Below are positions 28,148 to 38,374 of a DNA stretch of 64,000 bases, piece by piece; the stretch's first letter is position 1; every line of letters begins with the position of its first letter. A model generated the notes under the pieces. It was not told the DNA's origin. It searched no databases and saw only the letters and a list, made by a program, of their open reading frames with translations. A program made the translations under genes and the position numbers. The stretch comes from Thermoplasma volcanium GSS1 (GTDB lineage Archaea > Thermoplasmatota > Thermoplasmata > Thermoplasmatales > Thermoplasmataceae). The stretch covers positions 1,116,001-1,180,000 of the forward strand of contig NC_002689.2 of NCBI RefSeq assembly GCF_000011185.1, in the 5' to 3' direction.

Positions 28148-28756
28148 TTATTTATTGTTTACGTTATTAATTAATTTTTCTTTATGCTGCTGGCAAATTG
28201 CAATAAAATTTTTGAAAATCTCCCGGCCAAATTGAGTGTGCTCTACCTCGGGATGAAATTGAACGGCGTAGAGAGGTTTATGCTTATGATAAAATGCCTG
28301 CACTTCGCATGTTTCAGAAGAGGCTGTGAGTACAAAATCAGAGGTAAGGTTCTTGATTTCGTCGTTGTGATTCTCCCACGCTATTATATTCTCAGGCAAG
28401 CCAGCTAACACATTTGCAGGTTCGGATATTTTAACAAGGGTTTTTCCGAATTCCGGATGTTTGGCTTTGACGACCTGTGCACCGTAATGAAGGGCTATAA
28501 ACTGAGCACCTACGCAAATACCGAATACTGGGTAATCGTGATCCTCTATGTACTCGCCGATACTACCGAGCTTATCCATCTCTTCGTCAATGTTTGGGGC
28601 GCCACCGGACAAAACCAGACCGTCAAGGCCATCCAATTTGCGGGACTCTATGTCATTCGGTACTATCTCAGTTTCAACTCCTAGTTCACGTAGTACTCTC
28701 CATTCCCTGTGAGTCCATTGGCCGCCGTTGTCAACCACGTATATCTTCATAATCAT
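28148..28756 (-). CDS. guaAA: GMP synthase glutamine amidotransferase subunit
   Basis: A 202-residue class I (triad) glutaminase. It has GGAPN after strand 3, the nucleophile Cys81 in FGICVGAQ, and the His-Glu pair in QFHPEVEH. Archaea split GMP synthase into this subunit and a separate ATP-pyrophosphatase subunit, which I do not see in the window. It supplies ammonia to convert XMP to GMP. Its start overlaps the stop of the second TFB by 4 nt. Either of two nearby ATGs (28756, 28750) could be used. Confidence 0.93.
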   Translation of the reverse strand: MIMKIYVVDNGGQWTHREWRVLRELGVETEIVPNDIESRKLDGLDGLVLSGGAPNIDEEMDKLGSIGEYIEDHDYPVFGICVGAQFIALHYGAQVVKAKHPEFGKTLVKISEPANVLAGLPENIIAWENHNDEIKNLTSDFVLTASSETCEVQAFYHKHKPLYAVQFHPEVEHTQFGREIFKNFIAICQQHKEKLINNVNNK

Positions 28757-29694
28757 TCCGATATTGAGATGTTTAAAGCCTTGCTGATCTCTTTATACCT
28801 ATTTCGTATAGTGACCTCTGTAACACCAGATATTCTAGCTATTTCCTTCTGCGTCCTAGGCTTTCCGACCTTGACGGATGCGATGTAAATTGCAGCTGCG
28901 GCTATTCCTGTGGGCCCTTTTCCAGACGAGATTCCCATCGACATGGCCTGCCTTACAATATCTTCGCTAATGACAATAGCTTGTTTATCCAGATCGAGCT
29001 TATTGCAGAATTGAGCTATATATGAGAAGGGTGTTGTCGGCCTTAAGTTTAGATCGAGTTCCTTTGCTAGATGTCTATACGCCTTTCCTATTTTCTTCTT
29101 ATTTACTTCCGATGCCTTCGCTATTTCATCTAGAGTCCTCGGAATGTTAACCTTTCTGCAGGCTGCGTAAATAGAAGCGCAAACTATGCTTTCGATACTC
29201 CTTCCCCTAATTAAATTCTTCTCTACAGCTTTTCTATAAATCAGAGCTGAGGTCTCCTTAATATCCTTAGGAATACCAAGCTTAGCACCGATGTCGTTAA
29301 GAAGCTGCAATGCAAGTGAAAGGTTCCTCTCTGCTGCATTGGACACCCTTATCCTTTGATGCCATTTCCTTACCCTGTAGATCTGAGCTCGATTCTTATG
29401 TGGTATTCTCTTCCCATAGTAGTCCTTGTTAGACCAGGAAATTTCAGTGGCTAAGCCTTTATCATGGCTCAAGTACGTCATCGGTGAGCCTGTTCTGGCA
29501 CGCCTCTCATCCTGATCAGAATCAAACGCTCTCCACTCAGGGCCCTGATCTATAAAAGAATCCTCAATCACAGCCCCGCAATCTGCACAAATCAGTTCAC
29601 CATGCTCATAATCCCTTATCAGGTGTTCCGAATGGCATTCGGGACACCGCTTCGGTGCTTCGCTTTCTATAGCCATTTTATCACTATAAGGCAT
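28753..29694 (-). CDS. tfb: transcription initiation factor B (TFB), copy 2
   Basis: A 313-residue TFB. The zinc ribbon has C17-x2-C20 and C36-x2-C39, the linker contains [13 protein letters not shown], and two cyclin folds end in [23 protein letters not shown]. It is clearly paralogous to the TFB at 23885-24823, including the linker and HTH. The main differences are in the first cyclin fold. A TATA-like TTTAAATA lies about 20 nt before the ATG. It is the first gene of a TFB/guaAA/PRC-barrel operon. Confidence 0.96.
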   Translation of the reverse strand: MPYSDKMAIESEAPKRCPECHSEHLIRDYEHGELICADCGAVIEDSFIDQGPEWRAFDSDQDERRARTGSPMTYLSHDKGLATEISWSNKDYYGKRIPHKNRAQIYRVRKWHQRIRVSNAAERNLSLALQLLNDIGAKLGIPKDIKETSALIYRKAVEKNLIRGRSIESIVCASIYAACRKVNIPRTLDEIAKASEVNKKKIGKAYRHLAKELDLNLRPTTPFSYIAQFCNKLDLDKQAIVISEDIVRQAMSMGISSGKGPTGIAAAAIYIASVKVGKPRTQKEIARISGVTEVTIRNRYKEISKALNISISE

Positions 29695-30078
29695 CTACAT
29701 TCTAAGCTGTATTTAAACTTTTTTTATTTTTAATTATTCGTTGATAATATACATCTTTTCATTTCAACCTATTATATTGTGAGTCTGTATTAACAATTGT
29801 ATAAGTAATCTGATTTTATTAACCATGTATAACTTTATTAATAAGTTCCAGACATTTGTGCCTCGATACATTTTAACTTTTCACTATACGATCAATCCGA
29901 TATAAAAATAACTTGTTTTTCTCAAATTTCTATACTAATAATTGCATATTTTAAAAGAGTTACTAAGACAAATTTCGGAAATTTGATTCGAAATTCAAAG
30001 TAGTTACGATGAATTACATTTTACGGCATCCAAGATATGAGCTGCGATATTTTAATAACAGTCTTGCCATCGGGATTT
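29695..30078. other. 384-bp A/T-rich divergent intergenic region (tfb2 / aspS)
   Basis: It contains the tfb2 promoter (TTTAAATA around 29712-29719, read on minus) and the aspS promoter (GATATTTTAATAAC around 30045-30060). Between them is very A/T-rich sequence without an open frame, RNA gene or strong repeat that I can identify. Confidence 0.55.
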
Positions 30079-31365
30079 ATGCCCAGAGTCTACATAGGTT
30101 CTTTAAGAGAACTTAACCATAATGATAATGTTGAGATATATGGCTGGCTGCAGGACCTAAAACTCTTAAAAAACGTATCTTTCCTTATAATGAGGGATAG
30201 AACAGGTACCGTTCAAGTAACCTTCAAGAATACTCCAGATATTGTAAATTTATTAAAGGAACTTCCCAGAGAAAGCGTCCTAAAGATATCTGGAAAGATA
30301 AATAAGAAAAGCGTCAGCAAATCAGGACTCGAAGTATCAGGAGAAAGCGTTGAGGTATTGAATAGATCAGAACGTCCACTTCCACTTCCTGTTATAGATC
30401 CTGTACAGGCAGATTTAGAGACTAGGTTGAACAACAGGTTTATAGACCTGCGGAAAAGAGATGTTAGTTCAATATTCAACGCAGAGAGTTCCATTCTCTG
30501 GGGTATAAGGGAATTCCTACATTCACAGGGCTTCATAGAGGTCCACACCCCAAAAATAGTTGCAGCAGCAACAGAAGGAGGAGCAGATCTATTTCCGGTA
30601 AAATACTTTGAAAATGACGCCTACCTTAATCAAAGCCCACAACTATACAAAGAAATACTTATGTCATCTGGCTTCGAGAAGGTGTTCGAAGTTGGCCCGG
30701 CATTTAGGGCCGAAGAACATAACACAACTAGACATTTAAACGAATTCACATCTATTGATATAGAGATGAGCTTTGCTGATCATAACGACGCAATGCGTAT
30801 TCTAGAAAACGCTGTCAAATCCGGGATAGAAAACATGATTAATGAAAACGGCAAAGATCTCCAGGAGAACGGCATAAATATAAGTATACCTGAGATACCG
30901 TTCCCAAGAATTACTTACAAAGAATGCATAAAGCTTCTTGAGAAGGAAGGCCTTGAATTTCAGTTCGGCAATGACTTTTCTCCCGAGGAACTTAGGATAA
31001 TAGGGAGGAACTTTAAGGATTTCTACTTTATAACAGAGTGGCCATCATCACTTAGGCCTTTTTACACTATGCCAAATAGAGACGATCCAACAATAACAAA
31101 TTCATTCGATCTGCAGTACAGAGAAGTAGAAGTTACTTCAGGCGCGCAAAGGGTACACGATCCAGACTTATTATTAAAAAGATTTAACGAAAAAAAATTG
31201 AATATTGATTCATTTAAATTCTACATTCAAGCTTTTAAATACGGTATGCCCCCACATGCTGGCTGGGGGCTCGGCCTTGAAAGACTCACCATGATTGTTC
31301 TTGGCTTAAACAATATAAGGGAAACCACCTTATTTCCTAGGGATAGAACCCGCATTATTCCTTGA
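30079..31365 (+). CDS. aspS: aspartyl-tRNA synthetase (archaeal type)
   Basis: A 428-residue class IIb synthetase. An OB-fold anticodon domain comes first ([27 protein letters not shown]). The catalytic domain follows, with motif 2 [19 protein letters not shown] and motif 3 [19 protein letters not shown]. The frame is open from an ATG at 30037, but a TATA-like box lies about 26 nt before the ATG at 30079, and the family's N-terminus begins there, so the shorter form is chosen. It may be non-discriminating, as in many archaea. Confidence 0.94.
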   Translation: MPRVYIGSLRELNHNDNVEIYGWLQDLKLLKNVSFLIMRDRTGTVQVTFKNTPDIVNLLKELPRESVLKISGKINKKSVSKSGLEVSGESVEVLNRSERPLPLPVIDPVQADLETRLNNRFIDLRKRDVSSIFNAESSILWGIREFLHSQGFIEVHTPKIVAAATEGGADLFPVKYFENDAYLNQSPQLYKEILMSSGFEKVFEVGPAFRAEEHNTTRHLNEFTSIDIEMSFADHNDAMRILENAVKSGIENMINENGKDLQENGINISIPEIPFPRITYKECIKLLEKEGLEFQFGNDFSPEELRIIGRNFKDFYFITEWPSSLRPFYTMPNRDDPTITNSFDLQYREVEVTSGAQRVHDPDLLLKRFNEKKLNIDSFKFYIQAFKYGMPPHAGWGLGLERLTMIVLGLNNIRETTLFPRDRTRIIP

Positions 31366-31464
31366 TCTCCTATCTTTCCTATCTTCGTCAAAGACTAACC
31401 TATCCATGTCATCGGACGAGCCAATTTCGTCCTTTAAGATGTCGTTCAGCTTCTTTGAGCTCAT
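31330..31464 (-). CDS. possible small charged protein (44 aa)
   Basis: A short frame from the ATG at 31464 (MSSKKLNDILKDEIGSSDD), extendable upstream to 31542. It is highly charged with an Arg/Lys-rich C-terminus and overlaps the convergent aspS 3' end by 36 nt. The N-terminal half has helical, acidic patterning that looks coding, but there is no clear promoter or family. Treat as tentative. Confidence 0.35.
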   Translation of the reverse strand: MSSKKLNDILKDEIGSSDDMDRLVFDEDRKDRRSRNNAGSIPRK

Positions 31465-31652
31465 CGCTAGCCAATAATTATTACTAAATACTCCTATATT
31501 AATTTTTCTTATGACAGAAATTACTTTTCGTCTTATGCACAAATAATGTCTATATACTTCTTAAATAGCTAGATACTTCATTAAGAAACTTGTAGATATG
31601 GGTATATTTTGCCTTCTGCACAAATATTAATTTTCTGAAGCAATACCAGAAT

Positions 31653-32597
31653 ATGAGCATAAAGAAAGTTGGTATTGTAGGCGCTGGCACCATGGGTTCT
31701 GCCATAGCCGAAGTCTTTGCATATAATGGATACAATGTCATCCTCAAGGACCAAACTATTGAATTGGCTGAAAGGGGAAGGGAAAACGCCAAAAGGATCA
31801 TAGAAGGATATGAAAAAATTTCCAATGAAAAGGTTAAAAAAGAAATCACAAAAATAGAAGGATATGGAATTAAACTTACCGAAGAACAAAAGTCCTCTAT
31901 AACAAAATCACTTTCCGTTAATGTTCCTGTAAAGGAAGTTGAAGAGAGGATCATCGTCACATCTAAAAACGACGAAATGTCGGATTGTGATCTTATAATA
32001 GAAGCTGCATTTGAAGACCAGGCAGTTAAAAACCAAATATTCAGGGAATTAAGTGATTTTTCAAATAATGCGATAATTGCATCAAATACCTCTTCATTAA
32101 GCATAACAGAGATGTCTAAAAACCTCAAAAAACCTGAAAATGGCATCATCATGCATTTTTTCAACCCACCCTATCTGCTCCCCTTAGTGGAGGTTGTACC
32201 TTCCCTTTTCACCAGCAACGAAACCCTAACCGCTGTTATGGATCTGCTCCACGGAATGAAGAATCATAGAGAAAATATGGTTCCTGTGCTTGCAAAGGAG
32301 AGAGAAGGCTTCATAGTTAATAGACTACTGATTCCATTTATAAATGAGGCTTCAAAAATGCTGGATTATGGCATAGCCACAGAGAAGGATATTGATATTG
32401 CTATGAAGAAGGGAGCTGGCTTCCCAATGGGACCGTTCGAACTAGCCGATATGATAGGCATTGACGTTGTAAAAGACGTTATGAACGTGTTCGAAAAAAC
32501 TTATGGAGATCAGTATAAGACAAGCCAACTGATAAGAAGAATGTCGGAAGCAGGCAAACTAGGAAGGAAAACAAAGGAAGGCTTTTATAAATATTAA
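31653..32597 (+). CDS. 3-hydroxyacyl-CoA dehydrogenase
   Basis: A 314-residue protein. The NAD-binding loop GAGTMGSAIAE is at 10-20, the catalytic His lies in MHFFNPP, and the C-terminal dimerisation domain contains GFIVNRLLIPFINEA and GPFELADMIGID. It oxidises 3-hydroxyacyl-CoA to 3-ketoacyl-CoA in beta-oxidation or the reverse. It is a little longer than stand-alone family members because of a charged helical insert at about 50-95. It has no enoyl-CoA hydratase domain. An acyl-CoA dehydrogenase is encoded at 54798. Confidence 0.92.
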   Translation: MSIKKVGIVGAGTMGSAIAEVFAYNGYNVILKDQTIELAERGRENAKRIIEGYEKISNEKVKKEITKIEGYGIKLTEEQKSSITKSLSVNVPVKEVEERIIVTSKNDEMSDCDLIIEAAFEDQAVKNQIFRELSDFSNNAIIASNTSSLSITEMSKNLKKPENGIIMHFFNPPYLLPLVEVVPSLFTSNETLTAVMDLLHGMKNHRENMVPVLAKEREGFIVNRLLIPFINEASKMLDYGIATEKDIDIAMKKGAGFPMGPFELADMIGIDVVKDVMNVFEKTYGDQYKTSQLIRRMSEAGKLGRKTKEGFYKY

Positions 32598-32601
32598 AAA
32601 A

Positions 32602-32889
32602 TTATTTTATTGGGGTGAGATCGGTACGCTGCCTGTTGAGCACGACAACGGTCGGTTCAACCACGTACTTTGACTTCGAGATTCTTGTAATAGAAACTAG
32701 GGCAGACTTTCTATTATTGTTGTTAAACATCTTCCGTATCTCGGAGATAAGGGTCTTATTAACAAACAGCTCCACATAGATTGGTACACCCCTGTTGTAC
32801 CATACGGCTATTATAGAGCCCCTTGAGACTCGCTCTACATCCTCCCTATCTACTTCAACGTCTATTCGTTGCCCTATTTCTATTTTCAA
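32602..32889 (-). CDS. small uncharacterised protein (95 aa)
   Basis: A soluble, mixed alpha/beta protein with a TTG start (32889). A TATA-like TTTTATTAG about 20-28 nt upstream supports it as a leaderless start. The N-terminal half is beta-rich (IGQRIDVEVDREDVERVSRGSII), followed by a helix and a basic C-terminal half. I recognise no family. It converges on the 3-hydroxyacyl-CoA dehydrogenase gene, with a 4-bp gap. Confidence 0.65.
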   Translation of the reverse strand: MKIEIGQRIDVEVDREDVERVSRGSIIAVWYNRGVPIYVELFVNKTLISEIRKMFNNNNRKSALVSITRISKSKYVVEPTVVVLNRQRTDLTPIK

Positions 32890-33033
32890 GTTGCTTACCC
32901 AATTTCTAATAAAAAAGACAGTTATATAAGCTTTTCCTGCATACTAAGTTAAAATCGTTTGATGTAAATAATAACATATTGGAAAGGCTCTTGCAAGAGC
33001 CAGACATGCATATGTAGCAATTTTAGTTTATTC

Positions 33034-33465
33034 TTATGCTTTTTCGAGTAGTGTAATTCCCAGTATTTTCTCAAGCTTTCTTGCGGTCTTTATGTCTGGG
33101 AGCAAATCACCCCGCTCAATACTCGCTATTACATTTTTTCGTTCAAAGATCCTAGCCGCAAGGTCTGCCTGAGACATTCCTAGCTTTTCTCTGGCATTCT
33201 TGACTATTTCTGGATAATCTTCTACAATATCCAAGTCTTCTTCACTTATCTTTTTCTTAACCGCATTCTTAGCTGGATGTGTATCTGGCACTCTTGTAGC
33301 TGGTTCTGGCAATGTTACTTTTACTGACTCCACACGCTTAAAATTATTGTGTTCGATAACTGGAGTGCCAAATTTAGCACAATCATCACAAACATTCAAA
33401 ATTGCACCGTCTATCATGACCTTTGTAGTATGCTGGGTCTTCTTACCGCACATTTCACATTCCAT
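33034..33465 (-). CDS. mbf1: multiprotein bridging factor 1 (MBF1)
   Basis: A 143-residue archaeal MBF1. The N-terminal zinc ribbon has C3-x2-C6 and C26-x2-C29. A flexible basic linker (~50-80) is followed by a C-terminal Cro/C1-type HTH (REKLGMSQADLAARIFERKNVIASIERGDLLPD). In eukaryotes MBF1 bridges TBP and activators; the archaeal role is less clear and may be at the ribosome. A strong TATATG/TTTTTATATG stretch abuts the start. Confidence 0.93.
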   Translation of the reverse strand: MECEMCGKKTQHTTKVMIDGAILNVCDDCAKFGTPVIEHNNFKRVESVKVTLPEPATRVPDTHPAKNAVKKKISEEDLDIVEDYPEIVKNAREKLGMSQADLAARIFERKNVIASIERGDLLPDIKTARKLEKILGITLLEKA

Positions 33466-33536
33466 ATAAAAACATATACCAATTCGATAGATAATCTTTA
33501 TCTGCGTTTCTGCTTTAAGTTAGTAGAGAATCATAT

Positions 33537-34205
33537 ATGTCAAAAGGAGATAGACCGGGCCTATTGCTCCCCTTTGAAAACAAGCGCATAATTAGAATTC
33601 GGAATTCAGTGTATACAGAGACGGAAACCCCGCAAAGGGTATATGGAGAAGAGATTACAAAAATTAACAATCGGACTTACAGAGAGTGGGACCCAAGGAG
33701 AAGCAAGCCCGCAGCGGCCATACTAAATGGCCTGAGGAGATTCCCAATTAGGGAAAATGATTCTGTGCTCTATCTTGGAGCTTCTACTGGTACGACAATA
33801 AGCCACATATCTGATATATGCCCAGCAGGCACAATTTACGGAGTAGAAGTCTCCTATGAACCTTTTTCAAAACTGCTAGATCTTGCAAAGAAGAGGAATA
33901 ATCTATACCCAATACTTGAAGATGCCAACTCCCCCGAAAAATACTCGTTCTTTATTGAGCACGTTGATGTAATGTACCAGGACATATCCCAGAGAAACCA
34001 AATCCAAATATTCAAAAATAATGTCAATACGTTTAATCCAAAACGTGGTTTCCTAGTGCTCAAAATAAGATCCGTGAAGTCGACTGAAGACTCTAGGAGC
34101 ATACTAAACACGGCTATGGATCAATTGAGTGTATACCACCTTAAAGAAGTTATTAATCTTAAGCCGTACGATACGGATCATTACCTTATAACTCTCGATA
34201 CATAA
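33537..34205 (+). CDS. flpA: fibrillarin-like rRNA/tRNA 2'-O-methyltransferase
   Basis: A 222-residue fibrillarin. A short N-terminal domain (RIRNSVYTETETPQRVYGEE) is followed by the SAM fold: LYLGASTGTTISHISDI, then GVEVSYEPFSKLLDLAKKRNN, and VDVMYQDISQRNQ as the catalytic acidic strand. It is the methyltransferase of C/D box RNPs. Nop5 is usually next to it in archaea, but is absent from both flanks here. The queD gene follows 46 bp downstream. Confidence 0.94.
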   Translation: MSKGDRPGLLLPFENKRIIRIRNSVYTETETPQRVYGEEITKINNRTYREWDPRRSKPAAAILNGLRRFPIRENDSVLYLGASTGTTISHISDICPAGTIYGVEVSYEPFSKLLDLAKKRNNLYPILEDANSPEKYSFFIEHVDVMYQDISQRNQIQIFKNNVNTFNPKRGFLVLKIRSVKSTEDSRSILNTAMDQLSVYHLKEVINLKPYDTDHYLITLDT

Positions 34206-34251
34206 TGCTAAACAAAGGTTAAGTAATAATATTCCCAAGTTATTAGGCACT

Positions 34252-34731
34252 ATGAAGCTCACTGTAAACGGTTGGTATACCAATATGAGGTTTTCAGCAG
34301 CCCATTTCATCCCATCGCACTACAAGTGTTCAAGGTTGCATGGCCACGACTACGGGATAATAATTAACGTTGACGGAGAAATGCAGGACGGCATGCTAAT
34401 AGACTTTATAGAGCTCAAAAACGCAATAAGATCCGTAATAAACGAGATGGATCACAAGCTCCTAGTGCCGGGCAAAGCTAACATTGCTAAATATAATGAG
34501 AGCACAAATGAATACGAAATTTCATACAACGATAAAAGGATGATAATACCAGCCGAATATGTTTATATCTGCGATGTATATAATACTACCAGTGAAGAAT
34601 TATCTAGATTTGTTGCAGAAAAGGTTGGGGCAAAGATCGGAAAGAGGAAAAACCTTAGAAGCATTGAGGTATCTGTTGAGGAGGGGCCTGGCCAAGGTGT
34701 TTTTTACAGCGTAGACATGAGGAGGGATTGA
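34252..34731 (+). CDS. queD: 6-carboxy-tetrahydropterin synthase (QueD)
   Basis: A 159-residue T-fold protein. Zinc ligands H18, H30 and H32 and catalytic Cys26 lie in FSAAHFIPSHYKCSRLHGHDYG, and the substrate-binding Glu is in SVEEGPGQG. It converts dihydroneopterin triphosphate to 6-carboxytetrahydropterin in preQ0 biosynthesis. queC follows with a 1-bp gap, so the two form an operon. No queE or GTP cyclohydrolase is nearby. Confidence 0.92.
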   Translation: MKLTVNGWYTNMRFSAAHFIPSHYKCSRLHGHDYGIIINVDGEMQDGMLIDFIELKNAIRSVINEMDHKLLVPGKANIAKYNESTNEYEISYNDKRMIIPAEYVYICDVYNTTSEELSRFVAEKVGAKIGKRKNLRSIEVSVEEGPGQGVFYSVDMRRD

Positions 34732-34732
34732 A

Positions 34733-35458
34733 ATGCCGAAAAAAGCTGTCGTTTTGTTATCAGGCGGCTTAGATTCATCGACGGTTCTTGCCTATGCCTT
34801 AAATAAGGGCTTTGAGGTGTACGCTATATCATTTGACTATGGCCAGAGGCATTTAAAGGAGATGAAGAGCAGCGAAGCGATATCAAAGTTTTACAACGTG
34901 GATAGGAAGATAGTAAAGGTAGACTTAAGATCAATAGGCAAGAGCGCCTTGACCGACAATATTGAGGTGCCGTCCAGGGACATATCGACCATTGAGGAGG
35001 AAATACCAGTCACGTACGTTCCAGCCAGAAATACAATATTCTTATCCATAGCTGCTGCTTACGCAGAATCCCTAGGAACAAATGAGGTTTTCATAGGTGC
35101 CAATGCTATAGACTATTCAGGATATCCAGACTGCAGGCCAGAGTATTTTAACGCTATGGAAAATGCATTATCATTGGGAACTAAGATAGGGTTGAAAGAA
35201 AAATTTCATATTAACGTTCCACTGCAATACCTAAGCAAAGCAGATATAGTTAAGTTAGGTGTAAAGTTAAATGTACCCTACGAACTTACATGGTCATGTT
35301 ATAAAGGTGAAGAAGAAGCATGCGGCGAATGCGATTCCTGCCAGCTAAGGTTAAAAGGGTTCATGGAAGCTGGATTTGCTGATCCGCTGAAATATTCAAA
35401 ATATCCGGAATTTTACAGCAAAAACTTAGTAAAACTCCGACCCTTAAAGAGAAGATGA
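34733..35458 (+). CDS. queC: 7-cyano-7-deazaguanine synthase (QueC)
   Basis: A 241-residue PP-loop ATPase. SGGLDSST at the N-terminus binds ATP. The zinc-binding cysteines are in CYKGEEEACGECDSC near residues 195-210. It makes preQ0 from 7-carboxy-7-deazaguanine, ammonia and ATP. In archaea preQ0 is inserted at tRNA position 15 and turned into archaeosine by ArcS, which is encoded at 10727. Its start is 1 bp after the queD stop codon. Confidence 0.94.
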   Translation: MPKKAVVLLSGGLDSSTVLAYALNKGFEVYAISFDYGQRHLKEMKSSEAISKFYNVDRKIVKVDLRSIGKSALTDNIEVPSRDISTIEEEIPVTYVPARNTIFLSIAAAYAESLGTNEVFIGANAIDYSGYPDCRPEYFNAMENALSLGTKIGLKEKFHINVPLQYLSKADIVKLGVKLNVPYELTWSCYKGEEEACGECDSCQLRLKGFMEAGFADPLKYSKYPEFYSKNLVKLRPLKRR

Positions 35459-35700
35459 ATCGCATACCAAAATTTGATTCTAAGTTCTCATCTATATTTT
35501 AAACATGATTTAGGCCTTTTATAGCGTATTCGTGTGATCTACTTATACGGAATTAAGATGTATTGGCTAATTTTTATTGCGATGACGCAAAACGAAGTTA
35601 AACTATTCATTTTAGACAGTTAGAATCCGTTGTAATGATTATGAATTTTCTATCAGTAATAGAAAAACAATAAATATATTAAATATAAAAAATTAAACCC

Positions 35701-36678
35701 CTACTGGGGATGCTTCTTCAACCACTCGTCAACATTCTTCGAGCTTGCCTCAACAGAGGCCACACTCTTCTTCCAGAGTTCAAGCTCCTCTGGCAGGAAG
35801 TCTATGTCGTAGATCTCTTCAACTCCTCTTTCACCGATTTTAATTGGAACACCTATGAACTTGTTGTTTATTCCGTAGTGCTCAGCATGTTTTCCCGTTA
35901 TATAGGCTGCGCATGGTATGACTCTCTTCTTATCCTTGATGACGGATTCAACCATAGCCGTTATGGATATCCCAGGCGCATAGTAAGCACTTCCTGCCTT
36001 GAGGTAATTCACTATTTCCCCACCGCCAAACCTGGTCCTCTTTACGATTGCGTCTATCTTTTCTTTGGGAAGCAGCTTCTCTATTGGAATTCCAGCAACG
36101 CTAGAGTACCTTATAAATGGCACCATATCATCTCCGTGGCCTCCAATAACAAAAGCGTTTACGTCTTCTACTGAAACGTCGAGCTCCTTAGCAAGAAATG
36201 TCCTGAACCTGGAACTATCCAATGAACCGCCTAAACCCATTATTCTTTGCGGATCAACACCGGAAATCTTCTGAAGGGCATATGCCATTATGTCGGCAGG
36301 GTTAGAAACAACAACTATTATAGAATCAGGTGAATACTTCTTTATGTTCTTAGATACATCTGCAATTATCTCTACATTTTTGTCAAATAGGTCCTCTCTG
36401 CTCATTCCTGGTTTTCTTGCCATTCCGGCAGTTACTACTATAACGTCTGATCCCTCCATATTTTTGTAATTCGAGGAATCTGATGTACTAAAGCCTACAA
36501 CGTCAAGATCATATCCCCAGTGTGGTGCTCCTTCCTGAATATCTAGAGCTTTTCCTTCTGGAATCCCATCAACAACATCGAATAAGTATACATCGCCAAG
36601 CTCTTTTGTTGCTAAAAACTGGGCAACTGTTGCGCCTACATTGCCGGCGCCTATTACAGAAATCTTTTTTCTTGCCAT
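35701..36678 (-). CDS. mdh: malate dehydrogenase
   Basis: A 325-residue lactate/malate dehydrogenase family member. The NAD loop is GAGNVG (residues 8-13), and an acidic residue at the end of strand 2 (LFDVVDG) indicates NAD. The substrate loop ARKPGMSR carries arginines that bind the dicarboxylate, favouring malate over lactate. The catalytic His is in IGGHGDDMVPF. A TATA-like TTTAATAA is 19-26 nt before the ATG. Confidence 0.94.
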   Translation of the reverse strand: MARKKISVIGAGNVGATVAQFLATKELGDVYLFDVVDGIPEGKALDIQEGAPHWGYDLDVVGFSTSDSSNYKNMEGSDVIVVTAGMARKPGMSREDLFDKNVEIIADVSKNIKKYSPDSIIVVVSNPADIMAYALQKISGVDPQRIMGLGGSLDSSRFRTFLAKELDVSVEDVNAFVIGGHGDDMVPFIRYSSVAGIPIEKLLPKEKIDAIVKRTRFGGGEIVNYLKAGSAYYAPGISITAMVESVIKDKKRVIPCAAYITGKHAEHYGINNKFIGVPIKIGERGVEEIYDIDFLPEELELWKKSVASVEASSKNVDEWLKKHPQ

Positions 36679-36944
36679 ATATGTATATCACTTTGTTATT
36701 AAAAAACTAATCTAAGGTTCACATTTTTAGACAATAGCTATACGAATAATTTTCGACTACCCGCCTATGCTTCCTCTATACTTTCTTGGTCTATAAAAAA
36801 TCTTCCTTAATATACCTTGAATTATTTCTCCGTTAAGAGAGAAACAAAAAGTTTTAATAGAAAACTTTAACCATTCGTAAATAGATTAATATATAGAAAA
36901 AACTTAGCATTATTATAAGCAGAAGATGGGGGGTTGAATCTACG

Positions 36945-38372
36945 GTGGAAACAGATCCGATCATGTACGCATTCGAGAGATTTTTCGATCAGAAATTCGG
37001 CAAATCACTAGTGATAAAGGGAAGACCAGGATCAGGAAAAACCACATTCACCCTCGACTTTCTGAACGCTGTCAGAGATCATCATCCCGTATACTATATA
37101 TCCTCGAGATCCTCAGATGCATCCATTCTAGAAACGTATCCGTGGATTAAGAATGAATATGAAATTAAGGGATCAGTTGAAAAAGTAAAGACATCTGCCC
37201 TTAGGAACTTTGAGAAGATGGTTGAAGAAGGAAAGTTCGGAGATGCCCTTAGAGACGGATTGATCGTTGAGACAAGCAAAATAGTTCCAATAATACAGGC
37301 ATTATATGAATTTGTAGATAATCATTTTGGAGAGAGCCCTATAATAGCTCTAGATTCAATTGATGCTTTGGCTGAAGAGTATGATATTCCAGAAGATTAC
37401 CTATTTCTCATGCTAAAGAACGATCTCGTTGAGGGTTCCGGAGCACATTTAATAACTATACTGGAAGCTCGACAAAACGAACGCCTTGAATATTTTGCGG
37501 ATGGTGTAGTTACCTTAGACTACAATGTTAAGAATGATATGCTTGTCCGGTCTCTCACACTTGAGAAAATGAGGGGGATTTCTGTGGGCCCATCCCCTAC
37601 CTACATGTTTTCTCTAGCAGATGGTAGATTTCGTTCAGTAACTCGAAATACTCTAGTATTTCCGGAGAAGAGAATAGAACTTGATCCAGGCAACGATGAA
37701 TCTATGGAGTTCCAGGTATCAATGGGTGATAGGGAATACGGCAAAATAACCGCAGAAGGTACTGACAGCATCCCAGGTGGCTCTATAGTTTTGCTTCACG
37801 TTAAGGACAGAAGCCCGGCAATAAACGATTTCATAAACCTGTTTAAGACCAACCTAATAATAAATAATATAGTTCACGGCAGAGGAGTCATCGACATGAC
37901 CGCCAGTGGCTATGAAACTTATACAGTTCTGCTAAAAGCACTTGGAGGAAAATATCTAAATAACTATATAACAGCATCAAAATCCGACCTTATCAATCCT
38001 TACGTAATATCGCTAAAGGGAGAAAGGATTAAGGATGACTTAAATAGAGAAATAATCGAGGGGAAGCTCGCACAATCGAAAGGCCCTTACGTGTATTTCT
38101 TCTCCTCGGATTACCTCTTTTTAGTTTATGGATTTAATTTCCTGAACCAAATAGTTGAAGTTGTTGATGACATAAGGACCAGCGGAGTTATATTCTTCGT
38201 AGCAGATGATGATACATACTCTAAGATGTTTACAGCATCACATCTTTCCCTTGATCTGTTTTCAGTTAATGGGTATGCCGCCGTATCATCAAATAAAACT
38301 TCATCATTTCTTGTACAACTAGTTCGTGATCAAAATCAATGGCCAAAAATAAAATTTGTAGAAATCGAATAA
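36945..38372 (+). CDS. KaiC/RecA-superfamily P-loop ATPase, GvpD-like
   Basis: A 475-residue protein. The N-terminal RecA-like domain has Walker A GRPGSGKTT (26-34) and Walker B in PIIALDSID (about 138-146). The C-terminal half (about 260-475) is of mixed structure without a known domain. The combination resembles halophile GvpD and the KaiC-like ATPases of archaea, but gas vesicles are not expected here. The start is GTG; there is no ATG before the P loop except M7. An 8-bp-arm inverted repeat lies at 36848-36868, upstream of a TATA-like TTAATATATAG. Confidence 0.75.
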   Translation: METDPIMYAFERFFDQKFGKSLVIKGRPGSGKTTFTLDFLNAVRDHHPVYYISSRSSDASILETYPWIKNEYEIKGSVEKVKTSALRNFEKMVEEGKFGDALRDGLIVETSKIVPIIQALYEFVDNHFGESPIIALDSIDALAEEYDIPEDYLFLMLKNDLVEGSGAHLITILEARQNERLEYFADGVVTLDYNVKNDMLVRSLTLEKMRGISVGPSPTYMFSLADGRFRSVTRNTLVFPEKRIELDPGNDESMEFQVSMGDREYGKITAEGTDSIPGGSIVLLHVKDRSPAINDFINLFKTNLIINNIVHGRGVIDMTASGYETYTVLLKALGGKYLNNYITASKSDLINPYVISLKGERIKDDLNREIIEGKLAQSKGPYVYFFSSDYLFLVYGFNFLNQIVEVVDDIRTSGVIFFVADDDTYSKMFTASHLSLDLFSVNGYAAVSSNKTSSFLVQLVRDQNQWPKIKFVEIE

Positions 38373-38374
38373 AT

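Noticed and set aside
35459-35700. A/T-rich gap after queC checked for RNA genes and repeats
   Set aside because: No tRNA-like fold, CRISPR-like spacing or G/C-rich island is visible.
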